From the NCBI GenBank assembly GCA_000169115.1, contig AAVV01000005.1, forward strand, positions 1 through 64,000: DNA of 64,000 nt, in the 5' to 3' direction. The position numbers and the translations under genes are program-made. Numbering within the stretch: the stretch's first letter is position 1; every line of letters begins with the position of its first letter. The stretch is from a marine gamma proteobacterium HTCC2080 (GTDB taxonomy: Bacteria; Pseudomonadota; Gammaproteobacteria; Pseudomonadales; Halieaceae). A model generated the notes under the pieces. The model was not told where the DNA came from and did not search any database. It saw only the letters and a program-made list of their open reading frames with translations. Positions 1 to 10,326 of this stretch are shown piece after piece.

Positions 1-2139
1 ACGATCGCCCACAGTGTTCATGCCGTCCATTAAAGGACCTTCGATCACATCGATAGGACGTTTTGATAGCTGTCTGGCTTCTTCCGCATCCTCCTCAATA
101 AACTGTGTAATGCCCTTCAACAGAGCATGTTGTAAACGATTGGCGACGGGTCCTTCGCGCCAAGTTAGATCCTCGACTCGACTGCGGCTACCCGAGCCTC
201 GATATTCCTCGGCAAGCTCTAGCAGTCGTTCGGTGGCATCATCTTTACGGTTAAGAACTAGGTCCTCCACAGCGTTTTTAAGGTTTGCCGGTAAATCATC
301 GTAAACGGCCAGTTGCCCTGCATTGACGATGCCCATATCGAGGCCGGCACCAATTGCGTGATAAAGAAACACTGAGTGAATGGCCTCACGGACAGGGTTG
401 TTACCTCGAAAGGAAAATGACACGTTCGATACACCGCCAGAAATTCTTGCCCCCGGTAAATTTTCCTTAATCCAGCGCGCAGTCTCTATGAAGTCGACCG
501 CATGGTTATTGTGAACTTCAATGCCGGTTCCTATGGCAAAAATATTGGGGTCAAACATGATGTCGAAGGGATTGAAGTCGAGCTCGCTTCGCAGTAAATC
601 ATAGCTGCGCCGGCAAATCTTTTTGCGACGCTCGAAGGTGTCTGCCTGTCCGTCCTCGTCGAATGCCATAATGACGACGCTGGCTCCATAGCGTTGGCAG
701 AGTGAGGCTTGCTGTAAAAATTCAGCTTCCCCAGCTTTTAGGCTAATGGAGTTAACAATTGATTTCCCGGGAATGCACTTGAGTCCGGCCTCAATAACGC
801 TCCACTTTGAGGAGTCCACCATAATGGGTACCCGGGCTATATCGGGTTCGGAGGCTATGAGATTTAAGAAGCGCACCATGGCGGCCTCTGCGTCTAGCAT
901 CCCCTCATCCATGTTGATATCTATAATCTGCGCGCCATCTTCTACTTGCTTTCGTGCTACATCGAGGGCTGCTTCGTATTGGTCGTCGAGAATGAGGCTT
1001 TTAAACCGCGCCGATCCCGTTACGTTGCAGCGTTCGCCTACGTTGACGAAATTTTTGCCAGTGAAGGAGAAACTTTCAAGGCCACTCAGGTAGGTGTCCT
1101 GAGGGAGCGCCGGCAACTTTCTAGGCTGATGGTCTGCGACGCTGGTAGCGATCGACCTAATATGTTCAGGTGTTGTGCCACAGCAGCCTCCGGCCAGATT
1201 TAAATAACCTTGCGCTGCGAAGGTATCGAAATCAGTGGCCATGTCTTGCGGAGTTTCATCGTAGTCACCGAACGCATTGGGTAGACCAGCATTGAGATGC
1301 GCGCTGAAATAGCACGAACTGACTTTTGCGAGCTCCTCTAAAAAGGGTTTTACCTCTCGAAACCTGCGGCCGCAGTTGCTGCCCACGATCAAGGGTCGGG
1401 CGTGCGCAATGGCATGCCAAAACGCTTCTCCCGTTTGTCCTGAGAGCAGGCGCCCACTGGTGTCCGGGAATGTTGCGGAAACCATAATCGGTAGTTCAAC
1501 TCCGAGTTTATCCATAGCCTCCCGACATCCAAACAACGCGGCCTTGGCGTTTAAGGTATCGAAAACTGTTTCAACCATGAGGATATCAACGCCACCCTCA
1601 ATGAGCGCCTCTGTCGCGAGCTGGTAGTCAGCCCTTAGCTCATCAAAGGTGATGTTTCGTGCTCCTGGATCATTGACATCCGGAGAGATTGAAGCGGTGC
1701 GAGGGGTTGGGCCGAGTACTCCAGCGACAAACCGGGGTTTCTCCGGCGTCTTTTGGATGAATTTATCGGCTGCGCCCCTTGCCAGTCGTGCTCCTTCAAG
1801 ATTGAGATCCCATATGATCGTCTCGAGTTGGTAATCGGCTTGGGCGGTGGCGGTCGCATTAAACGTGTTGGTCTCAATGAGGTCTGCACCGGCAGCAAGG
1901 TAGGTCTCGTGAATGGTGGAAATCAGGTTGGGGCGAGTCAAACTGAGCAGGTCATTATTGCCTTTGAGATCGCTGGGGTGGTCTTTAAAGCGCTCCCCAC
2001 GGTAATCAGCTTCTGTCAGGACTTGCTCTTGAATCATAGTGCCCATAGCGCCATCGATCAGCAGAATTTGCTGTTCTAGTGCGTCAATGAGGGTCAATGC
2101 TGACGCCTTGGAGTATTTTGGAAATCGCGAGGTAAGCAT
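1..2139 (-). CDS. metH: Methionine synthase, cobalamin-dependent (5' part, truncated by window edge)
   Basis: Transfers the methyl group of methyl-tetrahydrofolate to homocysteine through cobalamin. Translating the minus strand from the ATG at 2139 gives 713 open codons running off the left edge. The N-terminal homocysteine-binding domain shows [17 protein letters not shown] and [10 protein letters not shown], whose three cysteines hold the catalytic zinc. The pterin-binding domain follows ([30 protein letters not shown]). The last visible residues ([15 protein letters not shown]) begin the cobalamin cap region, so the B12 and activation domains lie outside. It is divergent from nfuA, with an AT-rich palindrome upstream. 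Confidence 0.96.
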   Translation of the reverse strand, partial: MLTSRFPKYSKASALTLIDALEQQILLIDGAMGTMIQEQVLTEADYRGERFKDHPSDLKGNNDLLSLTRPNLISTIHETYLAAGADLIETNTFNATATAQADYQLETIIWDLNLEGARLARGAADKFIQKTPEKPRFVAGVLGPTPRTASISPDVNDPGARNITFDELRADYQLATEALIEGGVDILMVETVFDTLNAKAALFGCREAMDKLGVELPIMVSATFPDTSGRLLSGQTGEAFWHAIAHARPLIVGSNCGRRFREVKPFLEELAKVSSCYFSAHLNAGLPNAFGDYDETPQDMATDFDTFAAQGYLNLAGGCCGTTPEHIRSIATSVADHQPRKLPALPQDTYLSGLESFSFTGKNFVNVGERCNVTGSARFKSLILDDQYEAALDVARKQVEDGAQIIDINMDEGMLDAEAAMVRFLNLIASEPDIARVPIMVDSSKWSVIEAGLKCIPGKSIVNSISLKAGEAEFLQQASLCQRYGASVVIMAFDEDGQADTFERRKKICRRSYDLLRSELDFNPFDIMFDPNIFAIGTGIEVHNNHAVDFIETARWIKENLPGARISGGVSNVSFSFRGNNPVREAIHSVFLYHAIGAGLDMGIVNAGQLAVYDDLPANLKNAVEDLVLNRKDDATERLLELAEEYRGSGSRSRVEDLTWREGPVANRLQHALLKGITQFIEEDAEEARQLSKRPIDVIEGPLMDGMNTVGDR

Positions 2140-2177
2140 TTTTGGTTATATGTCCGAAATAATATTTGCTTCATATG

Positions 2178-2201
2178 ATATATCAAAATAAATTGATATA
2201 T
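2178..2201. promoter_or_regulatory. Perfect inverted repeat between metH and nfuA (putative operator)
   Basis: Arms ATATATCAA (2178-2186) and TTGATATAT (2193-2201) are perfect complements around a 6-nt spacer. The repeat lies 39 bp upstream of the metH start and about 113 bp upstream of nfuA. Symmetry, spacing and AT-rich half-sites are typical of a homodimeric repressor site. An ArsR-family regulator of methionine genes such as SahR is one candidate by context; the assignment is inference. Confidence 0.5.
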
Positions 2202-2314
2202 AAGTCTGTCGGTGGGTCTTGGACCAAAAATTTCCTTTGTGTTCACCCACCCCGATAGTCGGGTATCATTGGGCCCACAGCGAATGCCCACTGATTTATT
2301 GGACGAAAAAGCCC

Positions 2315-2890
2315 ATGATTACGATTACTGAAGCCGCTCGGGAATACCTTGGAGAACTACTGAATAAGCAAGAGGACGCTCTCGGTGTACGTGTCTTTAT
2401 CAACCAACCAGGTACACCCAAGGCCGAAACCTGCATCGCATACTGCCGAGAGGGTGATATGGAGGCCGATGATGTAGAGGAAGATTTTGGCCACTTTAAG
2501 GCGTGGTTCCAGGGACGCAGCGTTCCTTTTCTGGAAGACGCCATGGTTGATTACAACAAGGATAAATTTGGTGGGCAGCTAACGATTAAGGCGCCTAATG
2601 CTAAAATGCCCCGGGTCGATGTCGATAGCCCTATCGAAGATCGTATTAATTATGTCCTCTATAACGAGGTCAATCCGTCACTAGCTGCCCACGGCGGAGA
2701 GGTCTCGTTGGTCGAAATCACCGATGACGCTTTGGCGATTCTCAGATTTGGTGGGGGTTGTCAGGGGTGTAGTGCGGTTAGCATGACCTTGAAGGATGGG
2801 GTAGAGAAAACGCTTCTGGAGCAGGTTCCTGAACTTTCGGGGGTCCGCGACGTCACTGACCATTCAGATCGTAGCCAGGCCTACTACTAA
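2315..2890 (+). CDS. nfuA: Fe-S cluster carrier NfuA
   Basis: Carries and delivers 4Fe-4S clusters to apo-proteins, especially under stress or iron limitation. The 191-aa product matches the usual NfuA length. The N-terminal half is a degenerate A-type carrier domain (residues about 1-100) and the C-terminal half is the Nfu domain with the cluster-binding pair GGGCQGCS at Cys149 and Cys152, the positions known in E. coli. The ATG at 2315 ([11 protein letters not shown]) is preferred over an upstream TTG extension that has no family counterpart. Confidence 0.95.
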   Translation: MITITEAAREYLGELLNKQEDALGVRVFINQPGTPKAETCIAYCREGDMEADDVEEDFGHFKAWFQGRSVPFLEDAMVDYNKDKFGGQLTIKAPNAKMPRVDVDSPIEDRINYVLYNEVNPSLAAHGGEVSLVEITDDALAILRFGGGCQGCSAVSMTLKDGVEKTLLEQVPELSGVRDVTDHSDRSQAYY

Positions 2891-2910
2891 GGCGTCGTGC
2901 GCTGAAGAGA

Positions 2911-2938
2911 AATCCAGCTCCCGATCCCGAGTTGGATT
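2911..2938. other. Hairpin between convergent nfuA and DAHP synthase genes
   Basis: AATCCAGCTC (2911-2920) pairs with GAGTTGGATT (2929-2938), ten pairs including one G-U, around an 8-nt loop, 21 bp past the nfuA stop. No T-run follows on either strand, so it may stabilise 3' ends or aid termination but is not a canonical intrinsic terminator. Confidence 0.4.
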
Positions 2939-3054
2939 GCCGCTTTCGGCCAGTGCCGCAGCACGAATGCTAGAAAAGAGGCTCTGTTCCCCTCAGCATG
3001 GTCTCAGGCGTGGCCCCTCGCATTTGAAGCCCAGTGAGCGAGCAAAGCACCTGC

Positions 3055-4131
3055 TTAAGCCGTAGCGCGCCCAGGCAGAACGTTCCGCAGTTTATTCGCA
3101 ATATCCACAAGCAAGGTTTCTGTGGTGTCCCAATCAATGCAGCCATCGGTGACTGAAACCCCGTACTCCAGATCATCGAGGTTGCTGGGAATTTTCTGGT
3201 TGCCGGCTTTAAGGTTACTCTCGAGCATTAAACCAATGATTGATCGATTGCCTGCGATAATCTGCTCAGTTACGTCTGCAGCCACTGCGGGCTGGCGGTC
3301 GGGTTGTTTTTCGGTATTGGCATGACTGCAATCAACCATGATGTTGGCAGGCAAGGCGGCTTGTTCGAGTGCCTCTTCACACAGCCCAATATGTTGACTG
3401 TTGTAGTTGGGGCCAGCAGAACCACCTCTTAAAACGACATGGCCATAGGGATTGCCTCGAGTCTCAAATACCGAGACTTTTCCTTCGCTGTTAATACCCA
3501 GAAAACGATGGGGGTTACATACTGATTTCATGGCATTGACGGCAACTTCAAGTCCGCCATCGGTACCATTTTTGAACCCAACCGCTGAAGACAAGCCGCT
3601 GGCCATTTCTCGATGGGTTTGAGATTCGGTTGTTCTAGCGCCTATTGCTGACCAGCTAATTAAGTCTTGTAAGTACTGTGGGGTGATCGGGTCCAGCGCT
3701 TCGGTAGCCGTGGGTAAGCCCAGCTGTTGAATGTCTTTCAAAAGTGAGCGCCCAATCGTAAGGCCCGCTTCAATGTCAAAGGAATCATCGAGATGAGGGT
3801 CATTGATCAGTCCCTTCCAACCAACCGTCGTTCGGGGCTTCTCAAAATAAACGCGCATGACCAAAAGCAGCGTATCGCCGACCTGTTCGGCCACACGCTT
3901 AAGCCTATGAGCATATTCCATGGCGGCATCAACATCGTGGATGGAGCAAGGACCTACGACAACCATAAGACGATGGTCTTTTCTATCGAGGATGTTTTCG
4001 ATCGCCTCTCTGGTCTTAGCGACACGATCTTGTAGTGCGTCATCGACGCCAACTATGTCGCGTAAGGCGGCAGGTGCTACCAGAATTTTCTGGGCGGCGA
4101 CGTTAACATTGTGAACATGGGGTTTGGACAT
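3055..4131 (-). CDS. 3-deoxy-7-phosphoheptulonate synthase (class I DAHP synthase, AroF/G/H family)
   Basis: Condenses phosphoenolpyruvate with erythrose 4-phosphate in the first step of the shikimate pathway. The 358-aa protein has family blocks VVVGPCSIHD, RVYFEKPRTTVGWKG, the SAIGARTTESQTHRE segment, GFKNGTDG, VLRGG and VDCSHANTEKQ. The ATG at 4131 (MSKPHVHN) is chosen; a 19-codon upstream extension is unlike the family. Which feedback-sensitivity paralogue it is (AroF, AroG or AroH) cannot be read from sequence alone. It converges on nfuA and is divergent from the AddB-like gene. Confidence 0.93.
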   Translation of the reverse strand: MSKPHVHNVNVAAQKILVAPAALRDIVGVDDALQDRVAKTREAIENILDRKDHRLMVVVGPCSIHDVDAAMEYAHRLKRVAEQVGDTLLLVMRVYFEKPRTTVGWKGLINDPHLDDSFDIEAGLTIGRSLLKDIQQLGLPTATEALDPITPQYLQDLISWSAIGARTTESQTHREMASGLSSAVGFKNGTDGGLEVAVNAMKSVCNPHRFLGINSEGKVSVFETRGNPYGHVVLRGGSAGPNYNSQHIGLCEEALEQAALPANIMVDCSHANTEKQPDRQPAVAADVTEQIIAGNRSIIGLMLESNLKAGNQKIPSNLDDLEYGVSVTDGCIDWDTTETLLVDIANKLRNVLPGRATA

Positions 4132-4264
4132 GCTAGTTTGCCTGCAATATTCAAAAGAATTGGGCCGGGCCAATGGCGGAACACACAAGCCGGCGCGCTG
4201 CGGAGTCTAACCGTCTGAACACGCAGCGTCATGTGGTGATTTGTACAAAACTTGGAGATAAGGT

Positions 4265-6982
4265 TTGAAAGCAGCGGTTGATTTGTCGCCCTTCCGGAAA
4301 TTTATGACACAGAACGCGGTCTTTTTGACGCCAGGATTACGATTGTCCCGGGTCATGATGCAGGCTGTGGTGGAAGAGCAGCTGAGTGGGGATGTGTCGG
4401 TTATTCGGCCACCCATGATTCAGCCCGTAGACGGTTGGCTGGAATCGGTGTGGCGACAGCAGGTAGAGGCGGGTCATTTGCCTTTACGTCGGCTGCTAGG
4501 TCGGGTGGCAGAGCGACGTCTTTGGATGAAGGTGATTCAGGAGGATATGCACGGCCAAGGAGGATTTAGTTTGATTCAACCCGCGGCAGCCGCTGAACAA
4601 GCGCTCCGGGCTCGTCAGCAGTGGCTGATGTGGGGGGGAGACGCCGAAGATAAATCGCAACGCCATCACTTTAGCTTTGATAATGACTGTGCCACCTTCG
4701 AGCGATGGTGCTCAGAGTTTACTGCGCAGTTAGACAGTAATGCGTGGGCGACTCGCGCTGATATTTACCGAAGCTTACTGACAGTGCCCATCGAATCGAA
4801 GATTTCTATCGTCTTGTGTCATGTATTGCAGTTGCCGCCATTGACTCATCAAGTATTGAATCACCTGGGATTGTTACATCAGCCTGTCGCTCCGGAAACA
4901 GAGCTTTTTGATCCTCTCGTGACGAAAAAATTTCCGAGTCGACGAGCCGAGTCAATGGCCGTCGCGAAATGGGCGGCGCAAAGACACCGTGACAACGCGG
5001 GTAGTACCGCCATTGTGTTGCTCGACTTCAACCGAGATCGCCCGGAACTCGAATATCAACTGCGACAAGAGTTTGATTGTTTGGGGGCACGGTACGCCGC
5101 ATTGCCTGTCAACTTTAGCTCTGGCATGCCGCTCTCTAAGACTCCAATGTTTCGTGATGCCTTAATGGCGCTTCGGGTGGCAAGTGCTTATGACTCGGTA
5201 GCCCTTTTGCGAAGTGAGGTACTGGCATTGCTGCGATCGCCCTTTCTTCATGGGGGAGAAGACCTTGATGGCATCGCACTATTGCAGTTACGTAAGGCTT
5301 GTACCGACTTGACCAGCGAACACATTGATAAGCGCGATCTAAATCATCTGGCCGAAACATTTGCTCCTGAGGCGCATTTAACTCAGGTTTTTAAAACTTT
5401 GCGCACTGACCGCAGTACTCGTGGAAAACGACTGCCTTCAAGGTGGTTAGATGTGATTCGATCTGTACTTCGGCTTTGGCAGTGGCCGGGTCGCGCTGCT
5501 CTCGATTCCCTTGAGTATCAGCAGTTTGAACGCTTGGAGGTCGCGTTAGATGAGCTGGTCATGCAGGACTGCATCACGGGAGAATTATCCTTTCAACAGG
5601 TCATTCTTCTTTGGGAGCAGTGTTTGGACGACCGAGTTTTTCAACCTAAAACCGAGGAGGGCGCTGTTCAGGTTTTCGGCCCGCAGGAAGTGGTGGGGCT
5701 GCGATTTGATGCGCTTTGGATTTGCGGCCTGCAGTCGGGCCTGCTGCCCCAAAGACCTCAGTTGCTACCTTTCTTACCAAACTGGCTGCAACGTCATTTG
5801 GGCCTGCTTAACAGCGATAGTGTGGCGCTTGAGGCATCTGCAGTTGCACTGCTTAACAGTTTCCGAGCCACTCATGGTGAAGTGAGAGCCAGTTATGCCA
5901 GCGAGCATGAAGGTCTCGAAATTTTACCCAGCCATCTTGCACGCCCGATAGCTTCAGATGACTCACCAACACAACAGCAAGCTCCTAAGCACTGGCCAGA
6001 ACCGTCGCCGCTAGAGTTATTGGACGAGGGTAACGTTGTTGTTGGAGACGCTGATATTCAATGGGGCGGCGGTGCTAGTTTGATTAGTAACCAGTCAAAC
6101 TGCCCGTTTCGAGCATGGGTTAGCCATCGCTTAGGCCCTGCCGATGTGGCTGCTCCGGTGTTTGGCTTGACCCCCGCTGAGCGTGGAAACATTGTCCACG
6201 ACGCGCTTCGATTTACGTGGGAAATTTTAAAGGACAGCCACAGCCTTAGAGCCATGAATGCCACTCAGATTGAGTCACTCACTCGGGAGTCAACCGAGAG
6301 GGCAGTGCAGGCGTTAGAGCGCCGAGCCGAACGGCGGCATTGCAACGTCAGGAAGCGGGTTGGTAGTGCTTGTCTTGACCTCGAAATTCAACGTGTCGCT
6401 GCTTTGCTTAACAGCTGGCTTGAGCTCGAGGCGCAGCGCGAAGGGAACTTTAGCGTCATTGAACAAGAAGACAGTCATGAACTGACCTTGGGTTCTTTAA
6501 TTCTCAATTTACGCCCGGATCGCATTGATCAGTTGGAGGGAGGACGGCAGGTGGTCATCGACTATAAAACAGGCGCTGTTCATCGTTCAAGTTGGTTAGG
6601 CGATAGACCTAGTGATGCTCAGTTGCCCTTGTACGCACTACTCAACGACAGTGTCGAGGGGGTGGCTTTTGGTCGAGTTCATCAGGAGGGCGTAGAGTAT
6701 GTTTTTTTAGGTGAAGCGCTGGGGCTTGGGGGTAAAGAGTTGCCCCTGGAAGATCAGGTTAAGCGTTACGAAGTGGCGCCTTTAGAAAGTTGGGAGGAAT
6801 TGCGACGGACCTGGCGCGGTCGTTTAGAGCGGCTGGCTGATGATTTTGTGCGGGGCCATGCGGCTATTGACCCGCAGCCTCAGGCCTGCCGGTATTGCGC
6901 ACTGGGAAGTGTTTGTCGATATGCGCAGAGTCCTGAACTCACCGAGGAAGCTTCTACAGACCTTGGTGGAGGTGCATCGTGA
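4265..6982 (+). CDS. AddB-like PD-(D/E)XK nuclease with inactive helicase fold
   Basis: Probable nuclease subunit of a double-strand-break repair helicase-nuclease. The 905-aa protein begins at a TTG with GGAG seven bases upstream; an in-frame ATG at 4304 is the alternative. The N-terminus (VFLTPGLRLSRVM) occupies the Walker A position but lacks GxGKT, so the helicase part looks inactive. The C-terminal nuclease has VVIDYKTG (Asp766, Lys768). Cys613 plus Cys875, Cys878 and Cys884 (CRYCALGSVC) form the AddB-type 4Fe-4S pattern. It overlaps the AddA-like gene by 4 bp, so the two are surely co-translated. It resembles the family named probable DNA repair protein (TIGR03623) more than classical AddB. 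Confidence 0.85.
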   Translation: MKAAVDLSPFRKFMTQNAVFLTPGLRLSRVMMQAVVEEQLSGDVSVIRPPMIQPVDGWLESVWRQQVEAGHLPLRRLLGRVAERRLWMKVIQEDMHGQGGFSLIQPAAAAEQALRARQQWLMWGGDAEDKSQRHHFSFDNDCATFERWCSEFTAQLDSNAWATRADIYRSLLTVPIESKISIVLCHVLQLPPLTHQVLNHLGLLHQPVAPETELFDPLVTKKFPSRRAESMAVAKWAAQRHRDNAGSTAIVLLDFNRDRPELEYQLRQEFDCLGARYAALPVNFSSGMPLSKTPMFRDALMALRVASAYDSVALLRSEVLALLRSPFLHGGEDLDGIALLQLRKACTDLTSEHIDKRDLNHLAETFAPEAHLTQVFKTLRTDRSTRGKRLPSRWLDVIRSVLRLWQWPGRAALDSLEYQQFERLEVALDELVMQDCITGELSFQQVILLWEQCLDDRVFQPKTEEGAVQVFGPQEVVGLRFDALWICGLQSGLLPQRPQLLPFLPNWLQRHLGLLNSDSVALEASAVALLNSFRATHGEVRASYASEHEGLEILPSHLARPIASDDSPTQQQAPKHWPEPSPLELLDEGNVVVGDADIQWGGGASLISNQSNCPFRAWVSHRLGPADVAAPVFGLTPAERGNIVHDALRFTWEILKDSHSLRAMNATQIESLTRESTERAVQALERRAERRHCNVRKRVGSACLDLEIQRVAALLNSWLELEAQREGNFSVIEQEDSHELTLGSLILNLRPDRIDQLEGGRQVVIDYKTGAVHRSSWLGDRPSDAQLPLYALLNDSVEGVAFGRVHQEGVEYVFLGEALGLGGKELPLEDQVKRYEVAPLESWEELRRTWRGRLERLADDFVRGHAAIDPQPQACRYCALGSVCRYAQSPELTEEASTDLGGGAS

Positions 6983-9900
6983 TTGACAGTGACACACAGA
7001 TTCGGACAACGGCTCTCGACCCCACTCGCAGCTTCTGTGTCACAGCACCCGCTGGTTCTGGTAAGACCGAGTTACTAACCCAGCGAATTCTGGCGTTGCT
7101 GCCCACCGTCGATCGCCCAGAGCAAGTTCTAGCTATGACGTTTACTCGCAAGGCCGCGGCAGAAATGCGAGAGCGACTGCTGAGCAAGCTTGATGAGGCT
7201 CGGCGTCGTGTCGAAGTCATCGAAAGCTATGAGCAGCAAACTCGAGATTTGGCTTTAGCCGTGTTGGCCCACGCGGATGAGCGCAACTGGTCCTTAGATC
7301 CGGAGCAATTTAACCTTCGCACGATCGATAGCCTGTGTGCCGATCTGACGCGTCAAATGCCAATTCTGAGTGGGCTGGGGGGCGCTGTTGAAATTACCGA
7401 GCAGGACAAGCCGTTATTTGAGCTGGCGGTCATTGAACTTTTTGACGCGGTGGGTAGTGACGCGCAGGTAGGTGAGGACCTCCGCTGTTTGTTATTGCAC
7501 TTCAACAACGATTGGGACGTACTGCGGGGGCTGCTGGTTGCGCTTTTGGCGCGGCGAGGCGATTGGGCCGATACTCTGGGTCAGCATACCTATCCCGCGG
7601 AGGCCGCTAGGGCGTTACAGACCACCGTTGAGGCATTGATCGCATCGGTTGTTAGGCGTCTTCATGAATCCCTTGAACCTTGGTCTGAAGAGTTGCAGGC
7701 GCTGGCCCAGCTATCGGCCGATGAGTTGGATAAACCAGAGGTGAGTTTGTGCTCCAATTACCAAGCCCTTGCAAGCTGGCAGTACGCTGCCCATATTCTG
7801 CTAACAGGAACAAATGAGTGGCGAAAACCTGGCGGGGTTAATATCAAGCTAGGTTTTCCTGCAAAATCTGAGGCTAAAGCGCGACTACAAAGTTTACTGA
7901 CAAGCCTCAGCGAGTTGCCAGTGCCCTCGGCATTGCTAGAACTACGCGCGCTACCGGTGTTATCAGATAACGATACCAGCTGGAGATTGGTCTTGCGTTT
8001 GTCACGCTTATTGCCCGTATTGCAAGCACAGCTTTTATTGGTGTTTCAACGTGAGGGGCGTGTGGATTTCACTCACGTAGCCTTAGCTGCCTCACAGGCC
8101 TTAGGCTCCGATGAGGAACCCACGGACTTGGCTTTGCGCCTTGACTATCAGATCGCGCACATTCTGGTTGACGAATTTCAGGACACATCGAATCAACAAT
8201 TTAAGTTGTTGAAGAAACTGATGCGAGGATGGCACGAGCATAATGTAACCGGGGCGCCACCCAGAACTGCGTTTATTGTGGGTGATGGTATGCAGTCTAT
8301 CTATGGCTTCCGCTATGCCGATGTGGGTTTGTTTCTTCAGGCCAAAGCCCGTGGTATCGGAGGTTTGCCACTAGAATCTCTCGAACTAACGCAGAATTTT
8401 CGCTCACAAGCAGGGGTGGTTGATTGGGTAAATCGTGTGTTCGCACAGGTTTTCCCCAAGGTAAATGATGCCGAGCGCAGCGAAGTAAGTCATACCAGCG
8501 CCGTGCCAGTAAACGCAGCGCTGCCAGGCAACGCGGTGGAAGCACATTTATTTCCAGATGATGCTGGTCTGGCAGAGGCTAACTGGATTGCTGGGAAAAT
8601 TGGCCACATATATCAAAGCGAACCTGACGCCACGATTGCAGTCTTGATTCGGGCACGCAGTCATGCGGCTCCAATTATCGCAGCGCTTCAGCAGCACGAC
8701 CTGCCATTTCTGGGGCGGGATCTTGAGAAAATACAACACTCCGCATCGGTTATGGACCTTTTGTCCCTGTGCCGTTGGTTGTCCAACCCCGCGGATGAGG
8801 TAGCGGCTTTGGCGCTGCTGCGGGCGCCTTTTTGTGGCTTGCTCTTGTCCGAGATTTACGCCTTGATTGAAGATCAGCCTCGGCCCTTGAGTTTACGCAA
8901 AATACTCCGCCGGGCTTCGGACCTGCTCGATGCTGATGCAGCGATACGAGCGGGTTCGCTGGAGGCGGCTTTAGATTGGGCCGAATCAAGAAGAGATCGC
9001 TTGTCTTTGCGGATCTGGGTAGAGCAGATTTGGCTGCAGCTTCAGGCGGCTTCGACCTTATCGATGCAGGGTCGAGCCGATGCGATGAGTTTTTTTGATT
9101 TGCTCGCTCGTGCAGATGCCGAAGGCGTTGGGCTCGATCCTGACTGGCTGGAACGCGCTCTAGAACAACGCTATGCCAGTCATGAGCATGGTCAATTTGG
9201 CGTTGAACTTATGACCCTCCACAAAGCCAAAGGGCTTCAATTTGATTACGTGTTCATGCCTGCACTTCACAAGGGGACAAGGGGCAATCAGCGTGAGCTT
9301 CTGCGCTGGCATTTCCAAGCGCGGGAGGGAGAACGAAGCTTCCTTATTGCGGCCGATGATCGCTTGAAAAAAGCCCCTACGTTGTACAACTATCTTAGTT
9401 GGCTGCAAAAAGGGAAGGAGGCAGCTGAGCTACGTCGACTTCTTTATGTGGGCGTTACCCGAGCGCGATGTCGTGTGTGGTTGAGTGGGGCGGGTCGGGT
9501 CGATAATACCGATGGCTCGCAGTTAACCTGGCCTGGGAGCGCCTCGCCATTGGGTATTCTCCGTGAGGCACTGTCAGGTAATGCAGTGGAGCATGCGTCA
9601 TCGATCACTGAGACGCCCCGGGAGGAGAAAGACAGCGAGACACAACCGAGTCTGCCGACCTGTCAGCTATTGCGATTACCGTTGGCAAATCTTGTGGCGC
9701 ACAAACCAGATGACGGCGCGTTAGCCTCAATAGAACGGCAGCAGGGTATTCAGGCTGAGCAATTGGCTTTGATTCAACATGCGGGTCATTTCAATGAAAG
9801 AACTGTAGGTGTTGTTGTTCATAGGGCGCTGGAGTTGTTGAGTCAGCGGGATGTGTTACCTAATGAGGTAGACACTGCTATCCGGCGTGGACTGCAATTT

Positions 9901-10326
9901 GGGCTTGCTGACGCTGGGCTTTATGGTGATTCCTTGACCGAGTCTTTGGTTGTTGCCGAGACAATGATTGCAGCAACGCTCAATGATGAACGAGGCCGCT
10001 GGATTCTAAGCCAGCGATCTGACGCCCACAGCGAGTTGGTTCTTATGTCATCGGGTGTAAACGGTGCGCCGGTGCAAAACATCATAGACCGAACATTTTT
10101 GGACTCGGAGACGGGTAAGCGATGGGTCATTGACTATAAAACCAGTCGGCCTAATCCATTAGAAACGGAGCAGCAATTTCTAGCCCGAGAGGTTCAGCAT
10201 TATGCCCCGCAGTTGACTCGATACCGAGCGCTTATCGAAGCATTTGATCCTGCCGCTAGTGCCGTAAAAACAGCGCTTTATTTTCCGGCGAATAGCCTAT
10301 GGTTGTGCATTGAAGATGATGCCTGA
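6979..10326 (+). CDS. AddA-like UvrD/Rep helicase-exonuclease
   Basis: Superfamily 1 DNA helicase fused to a RecB-type nuclease, predicted motor of an AddAB-like DSB-processing complex. The 1115-aa protein starts at GTG in a GTGA overlap with the AddB-like stop. Walker A is APAGSGKT (residues 23-30), Walker B/motif II is ILVDEFQDTS (395-404), motif III GDGMQSIYGFRYAD, motif V MTLHKAKGLQFDYV and motif VI YVGVTRAR. The C-terminal nuclease motif is WVIDYKTS (Asp1052, Lys1054). All helicase and nuclease key residues seem intact. A RecB identity is less likely because no RecC or RecD homologue is adjacent. Confidence 0.9.
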   Translation: MIDSDTQIRTTALDPTRSFCVTAPAGSGKTELLTQRILALLPTVDRPEQVLAMTFTRKAAAEMRERLLSKLDEARRRVEVIESYEQQTRDLALAVLAHADERNWSLDPEQFNLRTIDSLCADLTRQMPILSGLGGAVEITEQDKPLFELAVIELFDAVGSDAQVGEDLRCLLLHFNNDWDVLRGLLVALLARRGDWADTLGQHTYPAEAARALQTTVEALIASVVRRLHESLEPWSEELQALAQLSADELDKPEVSLCSNYQALASWQYAAHILLTGTNEWRKPGGVNIKLGFPAKSEAKARLQSLLTSLSELPVPSALLELRALPVLSDNDTSWRLVLRLSRLLPVLQAQLLLVFQREGRVDFTHVALAASQALGSDEEPTDLALRLDYQIAHILVDEFQDTSNQQFKLLKKLMRGWHEHNVTGAPPRTAFIVGDGMQSIYGFRYADVGLFLQAKARGIGGLPLESLELTQNFRSQAGVVDWVNRVFAQVFPKVNDAERSEVSHTSAVPVNAALPGNAVEAHLFPDDAGLAEANWIAGKIGHIYQSEPDATIAVLIRARSHAAPIIAALQQHDLPFLGRDLEKIQHSASVMDLLSLCRWLSNPADEVAALALLRAPFCGLLLSEIYALIEDQPRPLSLRKILRRASDLLDADAAIRAGSLEAALDWAESRRDRLSLRIWVEQIWLQLQAASTLSMQGRADAMSFFDLLARADAEGVGLDPDWLERALEQRYASHEHGQFGVELMTLHKAKGLQFDYVFMPALHKGTRGNQRELLRWHFQAREGERSFLIAADDRLKKAPTLYNYLSWLQKGKEAAELRRLLYVGVTRARCRVWLSGAGRVDNTDGSQLTWPGSASPLGILREALSGNAVEHASSITETPREEKDSETQPSLPTCQLLRLPLANLVAHKPDDGALASIERQQGIQAEQLALIQHAGHFNERTVGVVVHRALELLSQRDVLPNEVDTAIRRGLQFGLADAGLYGDSLTESLVVAETMIAATLNDERGRWILSQRSDAHSELVLMSSGVNGAPVQNIIDRTFLDSETGKRWVIDYKTSRPNPLETEQQFLAREVQHYAPQLTRYRALIEAFDPAASAVKTALYFPANSLWLCIEDDA

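Noticed and set aside
1635-2079. Several open frames on either strand inside metH
   Set aside because: They are shadows of the continuous 713-codon metH frame, which carries all the methionine synthase motifs.
8297-9408. Minus-strand open frames inside the AddA-like gene
   Set aside because: No family similarity, no ribosome binding sites, and the sense frame has complete helicase motifs across the region.
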